A stretch of 64,000 nucleotides of DNA from Rugamonas sp. A1-17 (GCA_025548565.1 JAJLPB010000002.1:620001-684000); one strand, 5' to 3'. Counted from the stretch's first letter, positions 38,488-47,708 are shown. A program made the numbers and translations. The notes: generated by a model from the letters alone, not told the origin.

Positions 38488-39291
38488 ATGAAGGCTCTCC
38501 ACCGCAGCAGCGACCACCGCGATTACCAACGCGTTCCACGCGTCGTCACTGCAATGGCGCGCGACGCGGTGCATGGCGAATCGGCACGGCCGCACAGCCA
38601 CGAACGCGCGCAGCTGCTGTATGCCACCGAGGGGCTGATGAAAGTGAAGACCGACTTCGGCGTGTGGATACTGCCGCCGCGCCGTGCGCTGTTCATTCCA
38701 CCCGGCGTGGTGCATCAGTGGACGTCGTTGGGCAAAGTGACGATGCGGACGATTTACGTCGAAGCCAATACCGCGCAGGCCTTCGGCGATGTCTGCCGCG
38801 TGATCGAAGTGAGTCCGCTGCTGCGCGAGCTGATACTGTCGCTGCTGGATGAACCCATCGAATATCCGCTGCCCGGCCGTGGCGAGCATCTGGCGATGCT
38901 GATCCTGTCCGAGCTGGCGGCGGCGGAGACGGTGCCGATCGCGATCCCGTGGCCGCGCGACCGCCGCCTGCTGGCCGTGTGCGAAGCGATCATGGACGAT
39001 CCGGGCAGCCGGCGCACCATCGAGGACTGGGCCGCCGAAGCCGGCGCCAGCGCGCGCACCCTGATACGCCTGTTCCCAAAAGAGACCGGCCTGCATTACC
39101 GCCAGTGGGTGCAGCAGGTGCACCTGGCCGAGGCGTTCGGCCGATTGGAGCGCGGCGACAGCGTGGGCGACATCGCGGCGGCGCTTGGCTACGCCAGCCC
39201 GAGCGCGTTCAGCGCGATGTTCCGCCGCATCCTCGGCAAAACGCCGCAGCACTACCTGGGCAGCTGGCGCGCGCCGCTGCAGCGCGCCTAG
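38488..39291 (+). CDS. AraC-family transcriptional regulator, paralogue of the one at 6381
   Basis: 267 residues. The cupin-type sensor includes RPHSHERAQLLYATEGLM and PPRRALFIPPGVVHQW; the C-terminal helix-turn-helix pair has GASARTLIRLF and LGYASPSAFSAMFRRILG. It is divergent from fsr and very likely regulates it. It overlaps the convergent histidine kinase gene by four bases (39288-39291). Confidence 0.92.
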   Translation: MKALHRSSDHRDYQRVPRVVTAMARDAVHGESARPHSHERAQLLYATEGLMKVKTDFGVWILPPRRALFIPPGVVHQWTSLGKVTMRTIYVEANTAQAFGDVCRVIEVSPLLRELILSLLDEPIEYPLPGRGEHLAMLILSELAAAETVPIAIPWPRDRRLLAVCEAIMDDPGSRRTIEDWAAEAGASARTLIRLFPKETGLHYRQWVQQVHLAEAFGRLERGDSVGDIAAALGYASPSAFSAMFRRILGKTPQHYLGSWRAPLQRA

Positions 39292-40787
39292 ACCGTCGCC
39301 AGCGTAAAGCGAAACACGGCGCCGCGCTGCGGCACGCGGACCAATTCGATGCCACTGCCGTGCAGTTGCAGGATGCGGCTGACGATCAGCAGGCCCAGCC
39401 CCCCTTCCCTGCGTTCGCCGCGCAGCGCGAACGGGCGGCGGAACAGCACTTCCTCCATGTCCGCAGGGATGCCCGGCCCGGTGTCGCTGACGGTGATGCG
39501 GATGTGGCCCTGCGCGTCCGGCTCCACCTCGATCTCCACCGTGCCGCCGGACGGCGTATGGCGGATCGCGTTGTCGAACAAATTGGTCAGCACGCGCTCG
39601 ATCATGCCCAGGTCCGCGCGCACCATCGGCGCGGGATGCGGCAGCACGGCGTTCAGGTGCAACCGCTTTTCCTCCGCCCGCAATTCGAACTTCTGGAACA
39701 CGTCCTGTATCAGATCGCTCAGCGAAAAGGATTCGATTTCCGGCGCCACCGCGCCATGCTCCAGGCGAGCCAGCTCGAACAAGGCCTGTGCCAGGCGGCC
39801 GACCTTGCGGCTTTGTGCCAGCGCGATGCCGAGGTAGTGCTGGCGGCCGGGCGCGTCCAGCGTTTCATCCTTCAGCGACAAGGTCTCCAGATAGCCGTGC
39901 AGGGAACCGAGCGGCGTGCGCAGATCGTGCGAGATGTTCGCCACCACTTCGCGGCGTTCATGGTCCAGCTGGCGCACCGTCTGCCATTGCTCGTTGATGC
40001 GCGCGGCCATCTCGCCGTAGGCATGCTCCAGGATCGCGATCTCGTCGCGCCCCCCGCCGGCGTTGGGCGGCGGCAGCGCCAGTTGCTCGGCCTTGGTGTC
40101 CAGCTGGCGCATGGTGTCGGCCAGCCGGTGCAAGGGCCGCGTGATCAGGCGGAAGGCGACCAGGCCGGCCACCAGGCCAAGCATGGCCACGATGGCCATC
40201 GACCACAATGTCGTGCGCAGCACCGAGCTGGCGGTGGCGCGGGCAGCCAGGCGGTCATGCTCCTCACTCTGCAGGATGACGTAGATGTAGCCGACCTTGC
40301 GTTCACCCATGCGCAGCACGGCGGCGCTGAACACCTTGCGTCCCGTTTCGCTGCGCGGATCGTCGCCCTGTATCGGCAAGGGCTGGTTGTCCAGCAGGCG
40401 GCGGATGGGTTCAAGGTTGACGTGGTCGCGCTTCAGGTGGCCGGCCGGCGCGGCGTGGCCGACGATGCGGCCTTCCATGTCGAGCAGATAGACCTCAACG
40501 TTGGGATTGACCACCATCAGCTGCCCGAACAGGCGGCGCACGGCTTCGGGGCCGAGGCCCTCGCTGGCCGGCGCGCTGGTGGCGGCAGCGGCCGCGGGAT
40601 CGCTGTCCGCGTGCATCAGCTGCGCATCCAGCGCGATGCTGCGCGCCAGGCCGCGCGACAGGCCCTGCACCACTTCCTTCTCATGCATGATGTTGGCGCG
40701 GATCTGCAGCCATGCGGACGCACCGCAGCAGGCCAGCAGCAGCACCGAGAACACCAGCGACAGGCGCTGGGAAAGAGTCAGGTTCAT
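39288..40787 (-). CDS. Membrane sensor histidine kinase
   Basis: 499 residues. A membrane helix (about 8-28), a periplasmic sensor (about 30-180) of a Cache-like type, a second membrane helix (about 195-215), a HAMP domain, a HisKA domain with the phospho-His in ISHDLRTPLGS (near 296) and a C-terminal ATPase domain with N, G1 and G2 boxes. ATG at 40787 overlaps the TGA of the upstream response regulator. The pair lies divergent to the msrB operon, so its natural target may be that operon. Confidence 0.9.
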   Translation of the reverse strand: MNLTLSQRLSLVFSVLLLACCGASAWLQIRANIMHEKEVVQGLSRGLARSIALDAQLMHADSDPAAAAATSAPASEGLGPEAVRRLFGQLMVVNPNVEVYLLDMEGRIVGHAAPAGHLKRDHVNLEPIRRLLDNQPLPIQGDDPRSETGRKVFSAAVLRMGERKVGYIYVILQSEEHDRLAARATASSVLRTTLWSMAIVAMLGLVAGLVAFRLITRPLHRLADTMRQLDTKAEQLALPPPNAGGGRDEIAILEHAYGEMAARINEQWQTVRQLDHERREVVANISHDLRTPLGSLHGYLETLSLKDETLDAPGRQHYLGIALAQSRKVGRLAQALFELARLEHGAVAPEIESFSLSDLIQDVFQKFELRAEEKRLHLNAVLPHPAPMVRADLGMIERVLTNLFDNAIRHTPSGGTVEIEVEPDAQGHIRITVSDTGPGIPADMEEVLFRRPFALRGERREGGLGLLIVSRILQLHGSGIELVRVPQRGAVFRFTLATV

Positions 40788-41500
40788 GCCGCAGGTCCGC
40801 CGTGCGCGAAGCGATAGCCCTTGCCCCATACGGTCAGGATGCGGGCCGGGTCGGCGGGATCAGCCTCGATCTTGGCGCGCAGGCGGTTGATGTGGGTGTT
40901 GACCGTGTGCTCGTAACCGTCGTGCTGGTAGCCCCACACCTGGTTGAGCAGGTCCAGCCGCGAGAACACTTTTTCGGGATGCTTGACGAAGAAGTACAGC
41001 AGGTCGAATTCGCGCGGGGTCAGGTCCAGCGGGCGGCCTTCGACCTGCGCCTGCCGGGTCAGCGGATCGAGGCGCACGCCGTTCAGCTCCAGGGCGCCGG
41101 CTTCGTTGCGCTGGTTGCGGGCCATGGCGTCGGCACGCCGCAGCAGCGCCTTCACGCGCGCCACCAGCTCCAGCACGGAGAACGGCTTGACGAGATAATC
41201 GTCCGCGCCCAGCTCCAGGCCGAGGATGCGGTGCACCTCGCTGGAGCGCGCGCTGGTGATGATGATGGGCGTGTAGGTCGCCATCGCCCGCGCCTGGCGG
41301 CAGATTTCCAGCCCATCCACGCCGGGTAGCATCAGGTCGAGGATCAGCGCATCCCAGCCGCCGGTGCGCAACTGGGCCAGTCCCTGGTTGCCGTCGGCGC
41401 AGTGGGTGACCTGGTAGCCTTCGTCCTGCAGGTGCAGGCGCAGCAGGTCGGCGATGGGCATATCATCCTCTACGATCAGGACGCGTTTTGGTAAATCCAT
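40784..41500 (-). CDS. OmpR-family response regulator
   Basis: 238 residues. Receiver domain with acidic pocket (ED at 11-13), phosphoacceptor Asp55 in LILDLMLPG, and Lys in VKPFSV; C-terminal winged helix of OmpR/PhoB type. Its stop overlaps the kinase start by four bases, an obvious operon. It is 151 bases from the divergent msrB gene. Confidence 0.93.
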   Translation of the reverse strand: MDLPKRVLIVEDDMPIADLLRLHLQDEGYQVTHCADGNQGLAQLRTGGWDALILDLMLPGVDGLEICRQARAMATYTPIIITSARSSEVHRILGLELGADDYLVKPFSVLELVARVKALLRRADAMARNQRNEAGALELNGVRLDPLTRQAQVEGRPLDLTPREFDLLYFFVKHPEKVFSRLDLLNQVWGYQHDGYEHTVNTHINRLRAKIEADPADPARILTVWGKGYRFAHGGPAA

Positions 41501-41651
41501 AGTCTGTCGGGCCGGGTAAAAGTCTTGGTGCCGCCATTGTGCGGGATTCCTGCGCTGGAAAGTATCACATTTAATTGAAGTTTACGTGAGGATTTCGCCA
41601 TCCGCGCCGGGCCACAATGGCCCCATCGACATTCCACTTCATGGAGTATGT

Positions 41652-42146
41652 ATGACTTCCAGACGCAAATTTCTCCTCACTGGCGGCGCAGCCCTGATGG
41701 CGGGCGCCGCAGCTTTAAAATGGCGCGCAGCCAACGCCGGCCCGGCTCCCGTTTGGGAAGTGACGCACACCGACGCCGAATGGCGCGCCCTGCTCTCGCC
41801 CGCGCAGTACGAGATACTACGGCACGGCGGCACGGAGCGGCCGTTCAGCAGCCCGCTCTACAAGGAGCATCGCGCCGGTAAGTTCGTCTGCGCCGGTTGC
41901 CAGAATCCGCTGTTCTCGTCCGCCGCCAAATTCGACAGTGGCACCGGCTGGCCCAGTTTCTGGAAGCCGCTGGAACGCGGCGTGTTCACCAGCCGTACGA
42001 CATCGCTGGGCTTCCGTGGCGTCGAGGTGCAGTGCCGCCGCTGCGGCGGCCACCTGGGCGACGTGTTCGACGACGGCCCGGAACCGACCGGCCTGCGGTA
42101 CTGCATCGACGGCCTGGCGCTGACGTTCACGCCCGGCGCGGCTTAA
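41652..42146 (+). CDS. msrB: Tat-targeted peptide-methionine (R)-S-oxide reductase
   Basis: 164 residues. The N-terminus SRRKFLLTGGAALMAGAA is a twin-arginine-type signal, so the enzyme is probably periplasmic. CAGC and CRRC pairs bind the structural zinc, and the catalytic Cys is in RYCIDG near residue 150. The SGTGWPSF motif holds Thr where a resolving Cys often occurs, so this looks like a one-Cys MsrB. GGAG precedes the ATG. It is the first gene of a same-strand run that continues to 48429. Confidence 0.9.
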   Translation: MTSRRKFLLTGGAALMAGAAALKWRAANAGPAPVWEVTHTDAEWRALLSPAQYEILRHGGTERPFSSPLYKEHRAGKFVCAGCQNPLFSSAAKFDSGTGWPSFWKPLERGVFTSRTTSLGFRGVEVQCRRCGGHLGDVFDDGPEPTGLRYCIDGLALTFTPGAA

Positions 42147-42161
42147 GGGAGGGTCATAGTC

Positions 42162-44099
42162 ATGCTGCTGATCCTTCTCTCTTACCTCGGCGGGGCGCTG
42201 ACGATACTCAGCCCCTGCATCCTGCCGGTGCTGCCGTTCGTGTTTGCCCGCACAGGCCAGCCATTCGTGCGCAGTGGATTGCCGCTGCTGGCCGGGATGG
42301 CGCTAACCTTTGCACTGGTGGCGACGCTGGCTGCCGTCGGCGGCGGCTGGGTGGTGCAGGCCAATCAATATGGCCGCTGGCTGGCCATGGCGCTGATGGC
42401 GTTCTTCGCACTGACCTTGATGCTGCCGCACCTGGCGGACCGCTTGACCAAGCCGCTGGTGGCGTTGGGCGACAAGCTGTCCAACAAGGCGCAGGCGGCC
42501 GATGGCGCGGCGGGTGGCGCATGGTCGGGGACGAGGTCCTCGTTCCTGCTGGGGATCGCGACCGGCTTGCTGTGGGCGCCCTGCGCGGGGCCGGTGCTTG
42601 GCCTGCTGCTGACCGGCGCGGCATTGAACGGCGCCAGCGCCCAGACGACGCTGCTGCTGTTGGCCTACGCGGCGGGCGCGGCGACTTCGTTGGGATTGGC
42701 GCTGCTCATCGGAGGACGAGTCTTCAACGCGATGAAGCGTTCGCTGGGCGCTGGTGAATGGTTACGGCGCGGCTTGGGCGTGGCCATGTTGGGCGGCGTG
42801 GCGGCAATCGCCAGCGGGCTGGATACCGGCCTGCTGACGCGGGTGTCGACGGTCGCCACTTCGGGGCTGGAGCAGAAGCTGATCGATACGCTGTCGCCGC
42901 GTGAGCCACAAGGCGACGCGATGATGGCCGGTGGCGCCATGCGCGGAAGCGACGCCACCGGAGGCGCGATGCGCGGTGGAGACGCGACCGGTGGCGACAC
43001 GGCCGGCGGTGCGATGCGCGGCGGCGATGCTGCGAACGGTTCTGGCGCCATGATGTCGCGCACCGCGATGAGCAACAACGGCCCCGCCATGATGGCCATG
43101 CACGCCGCCCTGCCGGCCGAGGACACACTCCCGGTGGAAGGCAAGCTGCCGCCACTGACCGGCGCCGTCGACTGGCTGAACTCCACGCCACTGACCGCCG
43201 CACAGCTTAAAGGCAAAGTGGTGCTGGTCGACTTCTGGACCTACTCCTGCATCAACTGCCTGCGCTCCATGCCCTACGTGAAAGCCTGGGCAGAAAAATA
43301 CCGTGACCAGGGCCTGGTGGTGATCGGCGTACACGCCCCCGAATTCGCCTTCGAGCGTGATATCGGCAACGTGCGCAAGGCGGTCAAGGACCTCGGCATC
43401 ACCTACCCTGTCGCCGTGGACAACGACTACGCCATCTGGCGCGCCTTCGGCAACCAGTACTGGCCCGCGCACTACCTCATCGACGCCAAGGGCCAGATCC
43501 GCCATCACCATTTCGGCGAAGGCGAATATGCCCAGACCGAGCAGGCGATCCAGCAGCTGCTGGAGGAAGCGGGCCGCAAGAACGTGGCCAACACCGTGGT
43601 CAGCGCGGAAAACGCACAAGGCGTGCAGCAGGCTTCCGACATGGGCCAGGTGGCCTCGCCGGAAACCTACTTGGGTTACGAACGCGCGCAGAATTTCGCC
43701 TCGCCTGAAACCCAGGCCGCGGACAAGAGCCGCAGCTACACCGCGCCCTCGCAGCCCGCGCTGAACCAATGGGGCCTGGCCGGGAACTGGCTGTCGCAGC
43801 CGGACCAGATCACGCTGAGCCAGGGCACGGGCCGCATCGTCTACCGCTTCCACGCCCGTGACCTGCACCTGGTACTCGGCCCGGACAAGAACGGCAAGCC
43901 GGTACGCTTCCGCGTGACGATAGACGGCGCCGCGCCGGGCCGCAACCACGGGGCCGACGTCGCCGCCGACGGCAGCGGCACCATCAACGGCCAGCGCTTG
44001 TACCAGCTGGTGCGGCAGTCCGGCAGCATCGGCGACCACACCTTCAGCATTGAATTCCTCGATCCCGGCGTACAAGCCTACGCCTTCACCTTTGGTTGA
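42162..44099 (+). CDS. DipZ-type CcdA/thioredoxin fusion with methionine-rich linker
   Basis: 645 residues. The N-terminal CcdA domain (about 1-240) has membrane segments and the redox cysteines in LSPCILPV and WAPCAGPV. Residues about 252-316 form a low-complexity linker rich in Met, Gly and Ala, with three 30-bp units (42930-42959, 42960-42989, 43005-43034) encoding GGAMRG(S/G)DA. The thioredoxin-like domain (about 325-490) has the active site CINC in YSCINCLRSMP. The C-terminus (about 530-645) is a beta-sandwich of unknown ligand. It should carry electrons to periplasmic partners; the flanking msr genes suggest MsrA and MsrB as recipients. Confidence 0.85.
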   Translation: MLLILLSYLGGALTILSPCILPVLPFVFARTGQPFVRSGLPLLAGMALTFALVATLAAVGGGWVVQANQYGRWLAMALMAFFALTLMLPHLADRLTKPLVALGDKLSNKAQAADGAAGGAWSGTRSSFLLGIATGLLWAPCAGPVLGLLLTGAALNGASAQTTLLLLAYAAGAATSLGLALLIGGRVFNAMKRSLGAGEWLRRGLGVAMLGGVAAIASGLDTGLLTRVSTVATSGLEQKLIDTLSPREPQGDAMMAGGAMRGSDATGGAMRGGDATGGDTAGGAMRGGDAANGSGAMMSRTAMSNNGPAMMAMHAALPAEDTLPVEGKLPPLTGAVDWLNSTPLTAAQLKGKVVLVDFWTYSCINCLRSMPYVKAWAEKYRDQGLVVIGVHAPEFAFERDIGNVRKAVKDLGITYPVAVDNDYAIWRAFGNQYWPAHYLIDAKGQIRHHHFGEGEYAQTEQAIQQLLEEAGRKNVANTVVSAENAQGVQQASDMGQVASPETYLGYERAQNFASPETQAADKSRSYTAPSQPALNQWGLAGNWLSQPDQITLSQGTGRIVYRFHARDLHLVLGPDKNGKPVRFRVTIDGAAPGRNHGADVAADGSGTINGQRLYQLVRQSGSIGDHTFSIEFLDPGVQAYAFTFG

Positions 44100-44114
44100 A
44101 ACGGAGAGCACAAC

Positions 44115-44828
44115 ATGAACACCTTCTTGAAAAACTACGGCGGTCCCCTAGCGCTGGCCGGCGCCGCCATCTTCGGCGTGGCGTTGTGGCAGCAGCCGGC
44201 GGTATCGGCGGAAGTGGCGGTGGCGATCGCGCCGCCGGCAGTCGATGAACCGACAGCCACCGGCCATACCGCCACCGCCATCTTTGCCGGCGGCTGCTTC
44301 TGGGGCGTGCAGGGCGTGTTCCAGCACGTGAAAGGCGTCAGCAATGCCGTCTCCGGCTATGCCGGCGGCGACGGCCGCAGCGCCAACTACGACGCCGTGA
44401 GCGGCGGCGACACCGGCCACGCGGAAAGCGTGAAGATCACCTACGATCCGGCGCAGATCAGCTACGGCAAACTGCTGCAGATCTTCTTCTCGGTGGCGCA
44501 CAACCCCACGGAGCTCAATCGCCAGGGGCCGGACAGCGGCACGCAATACCGCTCGGCGATCTTCCCGCAATCGCCGGTGCAGCGCAGCGTGGCGGAAAAG
44601 TACATCGCGCAGCTCAACGCCTCGCATATGTTCAAGAAGCCGCTGGCGACCAGGATCGAAATGGACAAGGCCTTCTACCCCGCCGAGGCCTATCACCAGA
44701 ACTTCCTGACGCTTAACCCCAACCATCCGTACATCGCCTTCAACGACCTGCCCAAGGTCGAAAACCTGAAGCGTATCGCGCCGGATGTATATCGCGCCGA
44801 CCCGGTGCTCGTGCGGAAAGGCCTGTAG
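44115..44828 (+). CDS. msrA: Exported peptide-methionine (S)-S-oxide reductase
   Basis: 237 residues. An N-terminal hydrophobic segment (about 10-30, ending VSAE) indicates export or anchoring. The catalytic motif GGCFWG is near residue 60, followed by the usual GDGRSANYDAVSGGDTGHAE block. It has no second cysteine anywhere, so the recycling cysteines of most MsrA enzymes are missing. The gap to the DipZ-like gene is 15 bases. Confidence 0.93.
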   Translation: MNTFLKNYGGPLALAGAAIFGVALWQQPAVSAEVAVAIAPPAVDEPTATGHTATAIFAGGCFWGVQGVFQHVKGVSNAVSGYAGGDGRSANYDAVSGGDTGHAESVKITYDPAQISYGKLLQIFFSVAHNPTELNRQGPDSGTQYRSAIFPQSPVQRSVAEKYIAQLNASHMFKKPLATRIEMDKAFYPAEAYHQNFLTLNPNHPYIAFNDLPKVENLKRIAPDVYRADPVLVRKGL

Positions 44829-44863
44829 TACAATTACAGGACAAAACGACACGGCCAAGCGCC

Positions 44864-45913
44864 ATGAAAAACAGAGACGATTCCTCCCCCGATTCACCGC
44901 TGCGGCGCCGGCTGCTGGGCGGTTTGCTGAGCGCCGCCGCACCGGCGCTGCCGCTGATACTGCCGTCCAGCGCCCGCGCGGCCGACGCGCCCATACAGGT
45001 GGGCGGCCTGCCCGTCACCTGCAATCTCACGCTGCCTGTGGCCTGCATGGCGAAGGCCGCGTCCATGGGCAAGCCGGGCGCCCTGCCGCGCGGCTTCGAA
45101 TATAGCAAATACAACGGCTGGCCCGAGGTGAAAGAGTCCCTGATGACGGGCCGCATCCAGGCCGCGTACATGCTGGCGCCGTTGGTGATGGACCTGGCGG
45201 ACAAGCGCATCCCGGTGAAGATCGTCTCGCTGGGTCACCGCTCGGGCGCCGTCATCATGGTGCGTACCGATTCCACTTACAAGAAGTTCGCCGACCTGCG
45301 CGGCAAGCGCATCGCCATCCCGAGCCGCTTCGCGGTGGACTTCCTGTTCCTGCGCAAAATGCTCGCGCGCGAGAAGATGACGCCCAAGGATATCGAGATC
45401 ATCGAGATGGCGCCGCCGGACATGCCGGCCGCGCTGTACGCCAAGGCGGTGGACGGCTACTGCACCGGCGAGCCTTTCGGCGCCGCAGCGCAGCGCGCCG
45501 GCTATGCGCGTCCGCTGGCGATGACACGCGACGAATGGCGCAACTACATCTGCTGCGTGCTGACGGTGCGCGAAGAACTGATCAAGGAAAACCGCCCGCT
45601 GGTGCAGGAGCTGGTCAACTACGTGCAGGCCGCCGGCAGCTGGCTCGATTCCGCGGCCGCCAGCCGCGAGAAGGCCATCACCATCGCCGCCGGCCGCAAG
45701 TACTTCAACCAGGACCCGAACGTGCTGCGTTTCGTGATGCAGAATCCGGCCGACCGCGTGACCTACGGCGACCTGCGCATGATACGTTCCGAGTTCGACG
45801 AGTTGATGCAGCTGTCGATCGAAGCCGGCACCATCAAGCGCCCCATCGCCTACGAATCCTACGTGGACGAGAGCTTCGTCAAGGCCCTCAAGCCGGTCGC
45901 CATCAGCCTATGA
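44864..45913 (+). CDS. NrtA/TauA-like ABC substrate-binding protein
   Basis: 349 residues with an N-terminal Arg-rich signal (LRRRLLGGLLSAAAPALPL). The body matches the NrtA/CmpA/SsuA periplasmic binding proteins (VKESLMTGRIQAAYML; ADLRGKRIAIPSRFA). The ligand may be an anion or sulfonate, but the genetic company of an SCO and a cupredoxin-like protein is unusual. Four-base overlap with the SCO gene downstream. Confidence 0.85.
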   Translation: MKNRDDSSPDSPLRRRLLGGLLSAAAPALPLILPSSARAADAPIQVGGLPVTCNLTLPVACMAKAASMGKPGALPRGFEYSKYNGWPEVKESLMTGRIQAAYMLAPLVMDLADKRIPVKIVSLGHRSGAVIMVRTDSTYKKFADLRGKRIAIPSRFAVDFLFLRKMLAREKMTPKDIEIIEMAPPDMPAALYAKAVDGYCTGEPFGAAAQRAGYARPLAMTRDEWRNYICCVLTVREELIKENRPLVQELVNYVQAAGSWLDSAAASREKAITIAAGRKYFNQDPNVLRFVMQNPADRVTYGDLRMIRSEFDELMQLSIEAGTIKRPIAYESYVDESFVKALKPVAISL

Positions 45914-46494
45914 GCAAGTTGAAGACCGCATTGCTGGCGATGACGATCAGCTTCGGCGCGCAGGCCGCCGATAACCTCGGCCTGAAAGCCGGCGTGTTCG
46001 ATCCGCCGCGCATGGCGCCCGACTTCACGGTGCGAGGCTCGGATGGCAAGGAACTGAAACTGAGCCAGTACCGGGGCAAGCTGGTATTGCTGGAATTCGG
46101 CTACACCTCCTGCGTGGACGTGTGCCCGGTGTCGCTGGGGATGCTGGCGGAGGCGCGCCGGCAGATGGGCGCGCAGGCCAGCCAGCTGCAGGTGATCTAC
46201 GTGACCGTCGATCCGGAGCGCGACACGCCCGAGCGCATGCGCAACTACCTGCGCGCCTTCGACCCGACCTTCATCGGCGCGACCGGCACGCCGCAGCAGA
46301 TGGCGCGCGTGCGCCAGGACTACGGCATCACCGCCACAAAAAAAATGATCGACGGTAGCAAGACCGATTACACCATCGGCCATTCCTCCTACCTGTACTT
46401 CGTCGACCGCAAGGGCAGCCTGCGCGCGCTGCTGCCGTTCGGGCGCACCGCCGCCGACGTGGTGCACGACGCCACGCTGCTGTTGAAGAATTGA
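45910..46494 (+). CDS. SCO1/SenC-family thioredoxin-like copper protein
   Basis: 194 residues with a signal peptide (ending AQA near 20). It has the Cu-binding CxxxC of SCO proteins (SCVDVCP near 66-72) and the third ligand His in GHSSYLYFVD near 157. SCO proteins deliver copper to cytochrome oxidase or act in thiol redox. Its start overlaps the preceding stop (ATGA) and its stop overlaps the next gene. Confidence 0.88.
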   Translation: MSKLKTALLAMTISFGAQAADNLGLKAGVFDPPRMAPDFTVRGSDGKELKLSQYRGKLVLLEFGYTSCVDVCPVSLGMLAEARRQMGAQASQLQVIYVTVDPERDTPERMRNYLRAFDPTFIGATGTPQQMARVRQDYGITATKKMIDGSKTDYTIGHSSYLYFVDRKGSLRALLPFGRTAADVVHDATLLLKN

Positions 46495-46940
46495 AGACGC
46501 GGCGGCTCCTCAAATTTATCGCACCGTGCCTGGCCATGGCAGGGGTGGCGCTGTGCGCGTGGGCCGCGCTGGCGCCCATCGCCCTGCCCTCGCGCGACGA
46601 GTTGTTTGAAATCCCCAACGGCACGTGGGCGCGCCGCATGGCCGGCGACAAGGTGGAGATCCTGCCGTCCGAGATCCATCTGACGCAGGGCGCGAACGAC
46701 GTGCTCCTGCTGCGCAACATGGACAACGTGCCGCAGATCTTCGGACCGGTGCTGATCATGCCGGGCCAGAGTTTCCGGCTGCCGTTCGAAACCGTCTCCG
46801 TCAACGACTTCGCCTGCACCGCGCACGCCAGCGGGCAAATGCGGGTGGTGGTCGACGCCATGCCGGCAGCAGGCTGGCAGCGATTGAAGTGGCGCGCCTT
46901 GCGCGCCTGGGCGCGTGCGCCGCATCTGTTCTCAACATAA
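46491..46940 (+). CDS. Cupredoxin-like exported protein
   Basis: 149 residues with a TTG start that overlaps the SCO stop. An N-terminal membrane/signal segment (about 8-30) precedes a beta-sandwich. FACTAHASGQM (near 109-119) matches the C-x2-H-x4-M ligand loop of type I copper proteins. The first histidine ligand, usually in a VPHxFGP block, is replaced by Gln in VPQIFGP. A full type I copper centre is therefore unlikely unless another residue substitutes. Function unknown. Confidence 0.7.
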   Translation: MKTRRLLKFIAPCLAMAGVALCAWAALAPIALPSRDELFEIPNGTWARRMAGDKVEILPSEIHLTQGANDVLLLRNMDNVPQIFGPVLIMPGQSFRLPFETVSVNDFACTAHASGQMRVVVDAMPAAGWQRLKWRALRAWARAPHLFST

Positions 46941-46949
46941 CTGGACGCC

Positions 46950-47708
46950 ATGGAAAAACTCAAGAAAATCCTGCCGCCGTTGGCGGTACTGGCCGCGCTG
47001 ATCGCCCTGTGGTGGATCGTCGTGGTGCAGACCGAGAGCGTGATCTTCCCGACGCCGCTGCAGGTGGTGACAGGCACGCTGGAACTGGCCGAAGACGGCA
47101 CGCTGTGGGAGCATATCGGCGCATCGCTGTTCCGCGTCGGCACCGGCTTCGGGCTGGCGGCGCTGGTGGCGATTCCGCTCGGCCTGTGGATGGGACGCGT
47201 GGACGGCGCCTACATCACGCTCAATCCCATCTTCCAGATCCTGCGGCCGATATCGCCGATCGCCTGGATACCGCTGGCCATCCTGTGGTTCGGCGTCGGC
47301 AACGTGTCGCCGATCTTCCTGATCTTCATCGCCGCCGTGTTCCCGATGATCGTGCAGACCGCGTCCGGCGTGCACACCATCGAACGGCGCTACCTGCGGG
47401 CGGCCGAGAACTTCGGCGTGTCGAAGACCACCTTGTTCCGGCAAGTGATCATCCCGGCGGTGCTGCCGGAGATTATCGTCGGCATGCGCATCGCGCTGGG
47501 CGTCGCGTGGCTGGTCGTGGTGGCGGCCGAGATGATCGCGCTGCGTTCCGGCCTGGGCTACCTGATCATGGACTCGCGCAACGCCGGCAACCGCTATGAC
47601 CTGGTCATCGCCGGCATGATCATCATCGGCGTCATCGGCTTGATACTGGACGCGGTGATGCGCAAACTCGAAGGCCTCAAATCGGTAAGGTGGCGCTATG
47701 GACGCTAA
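46950..47708 (+). CDS. ABC transporter permease, NitT/TauT type
   Basis: 252 residues, six or so membrane segments, with the EAA loop characteristic of this family (RYLRAAENFGVSKTTLFRQVIIPA near 150-173). It pairs with the substrate-binding protein at 44864 and the ATPase that follows. Confidence 0.9.
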   Translation: MEKLKKILPPLAVLAALIALWWIVVVQTESVIFPTPLQVVTGTLELAEDGTLWEHIGASLFRVGTGFGLAALVAIPLGLWMGRVDGAYITLNPIFQILRPISPIAWIPLAILWFGVGNVSPIFLIFIAAVFPMIVQTASGVHTIERRYLRAAENFGVSKTTLFRQVIIPAVLPEIIVGMRIALGVAWLVVVAAEMIALRSGLGYLIMDSRNAGNRYDLVIAGMIIIGVIGLILDAVMRKLEGLKSVRWRYGR

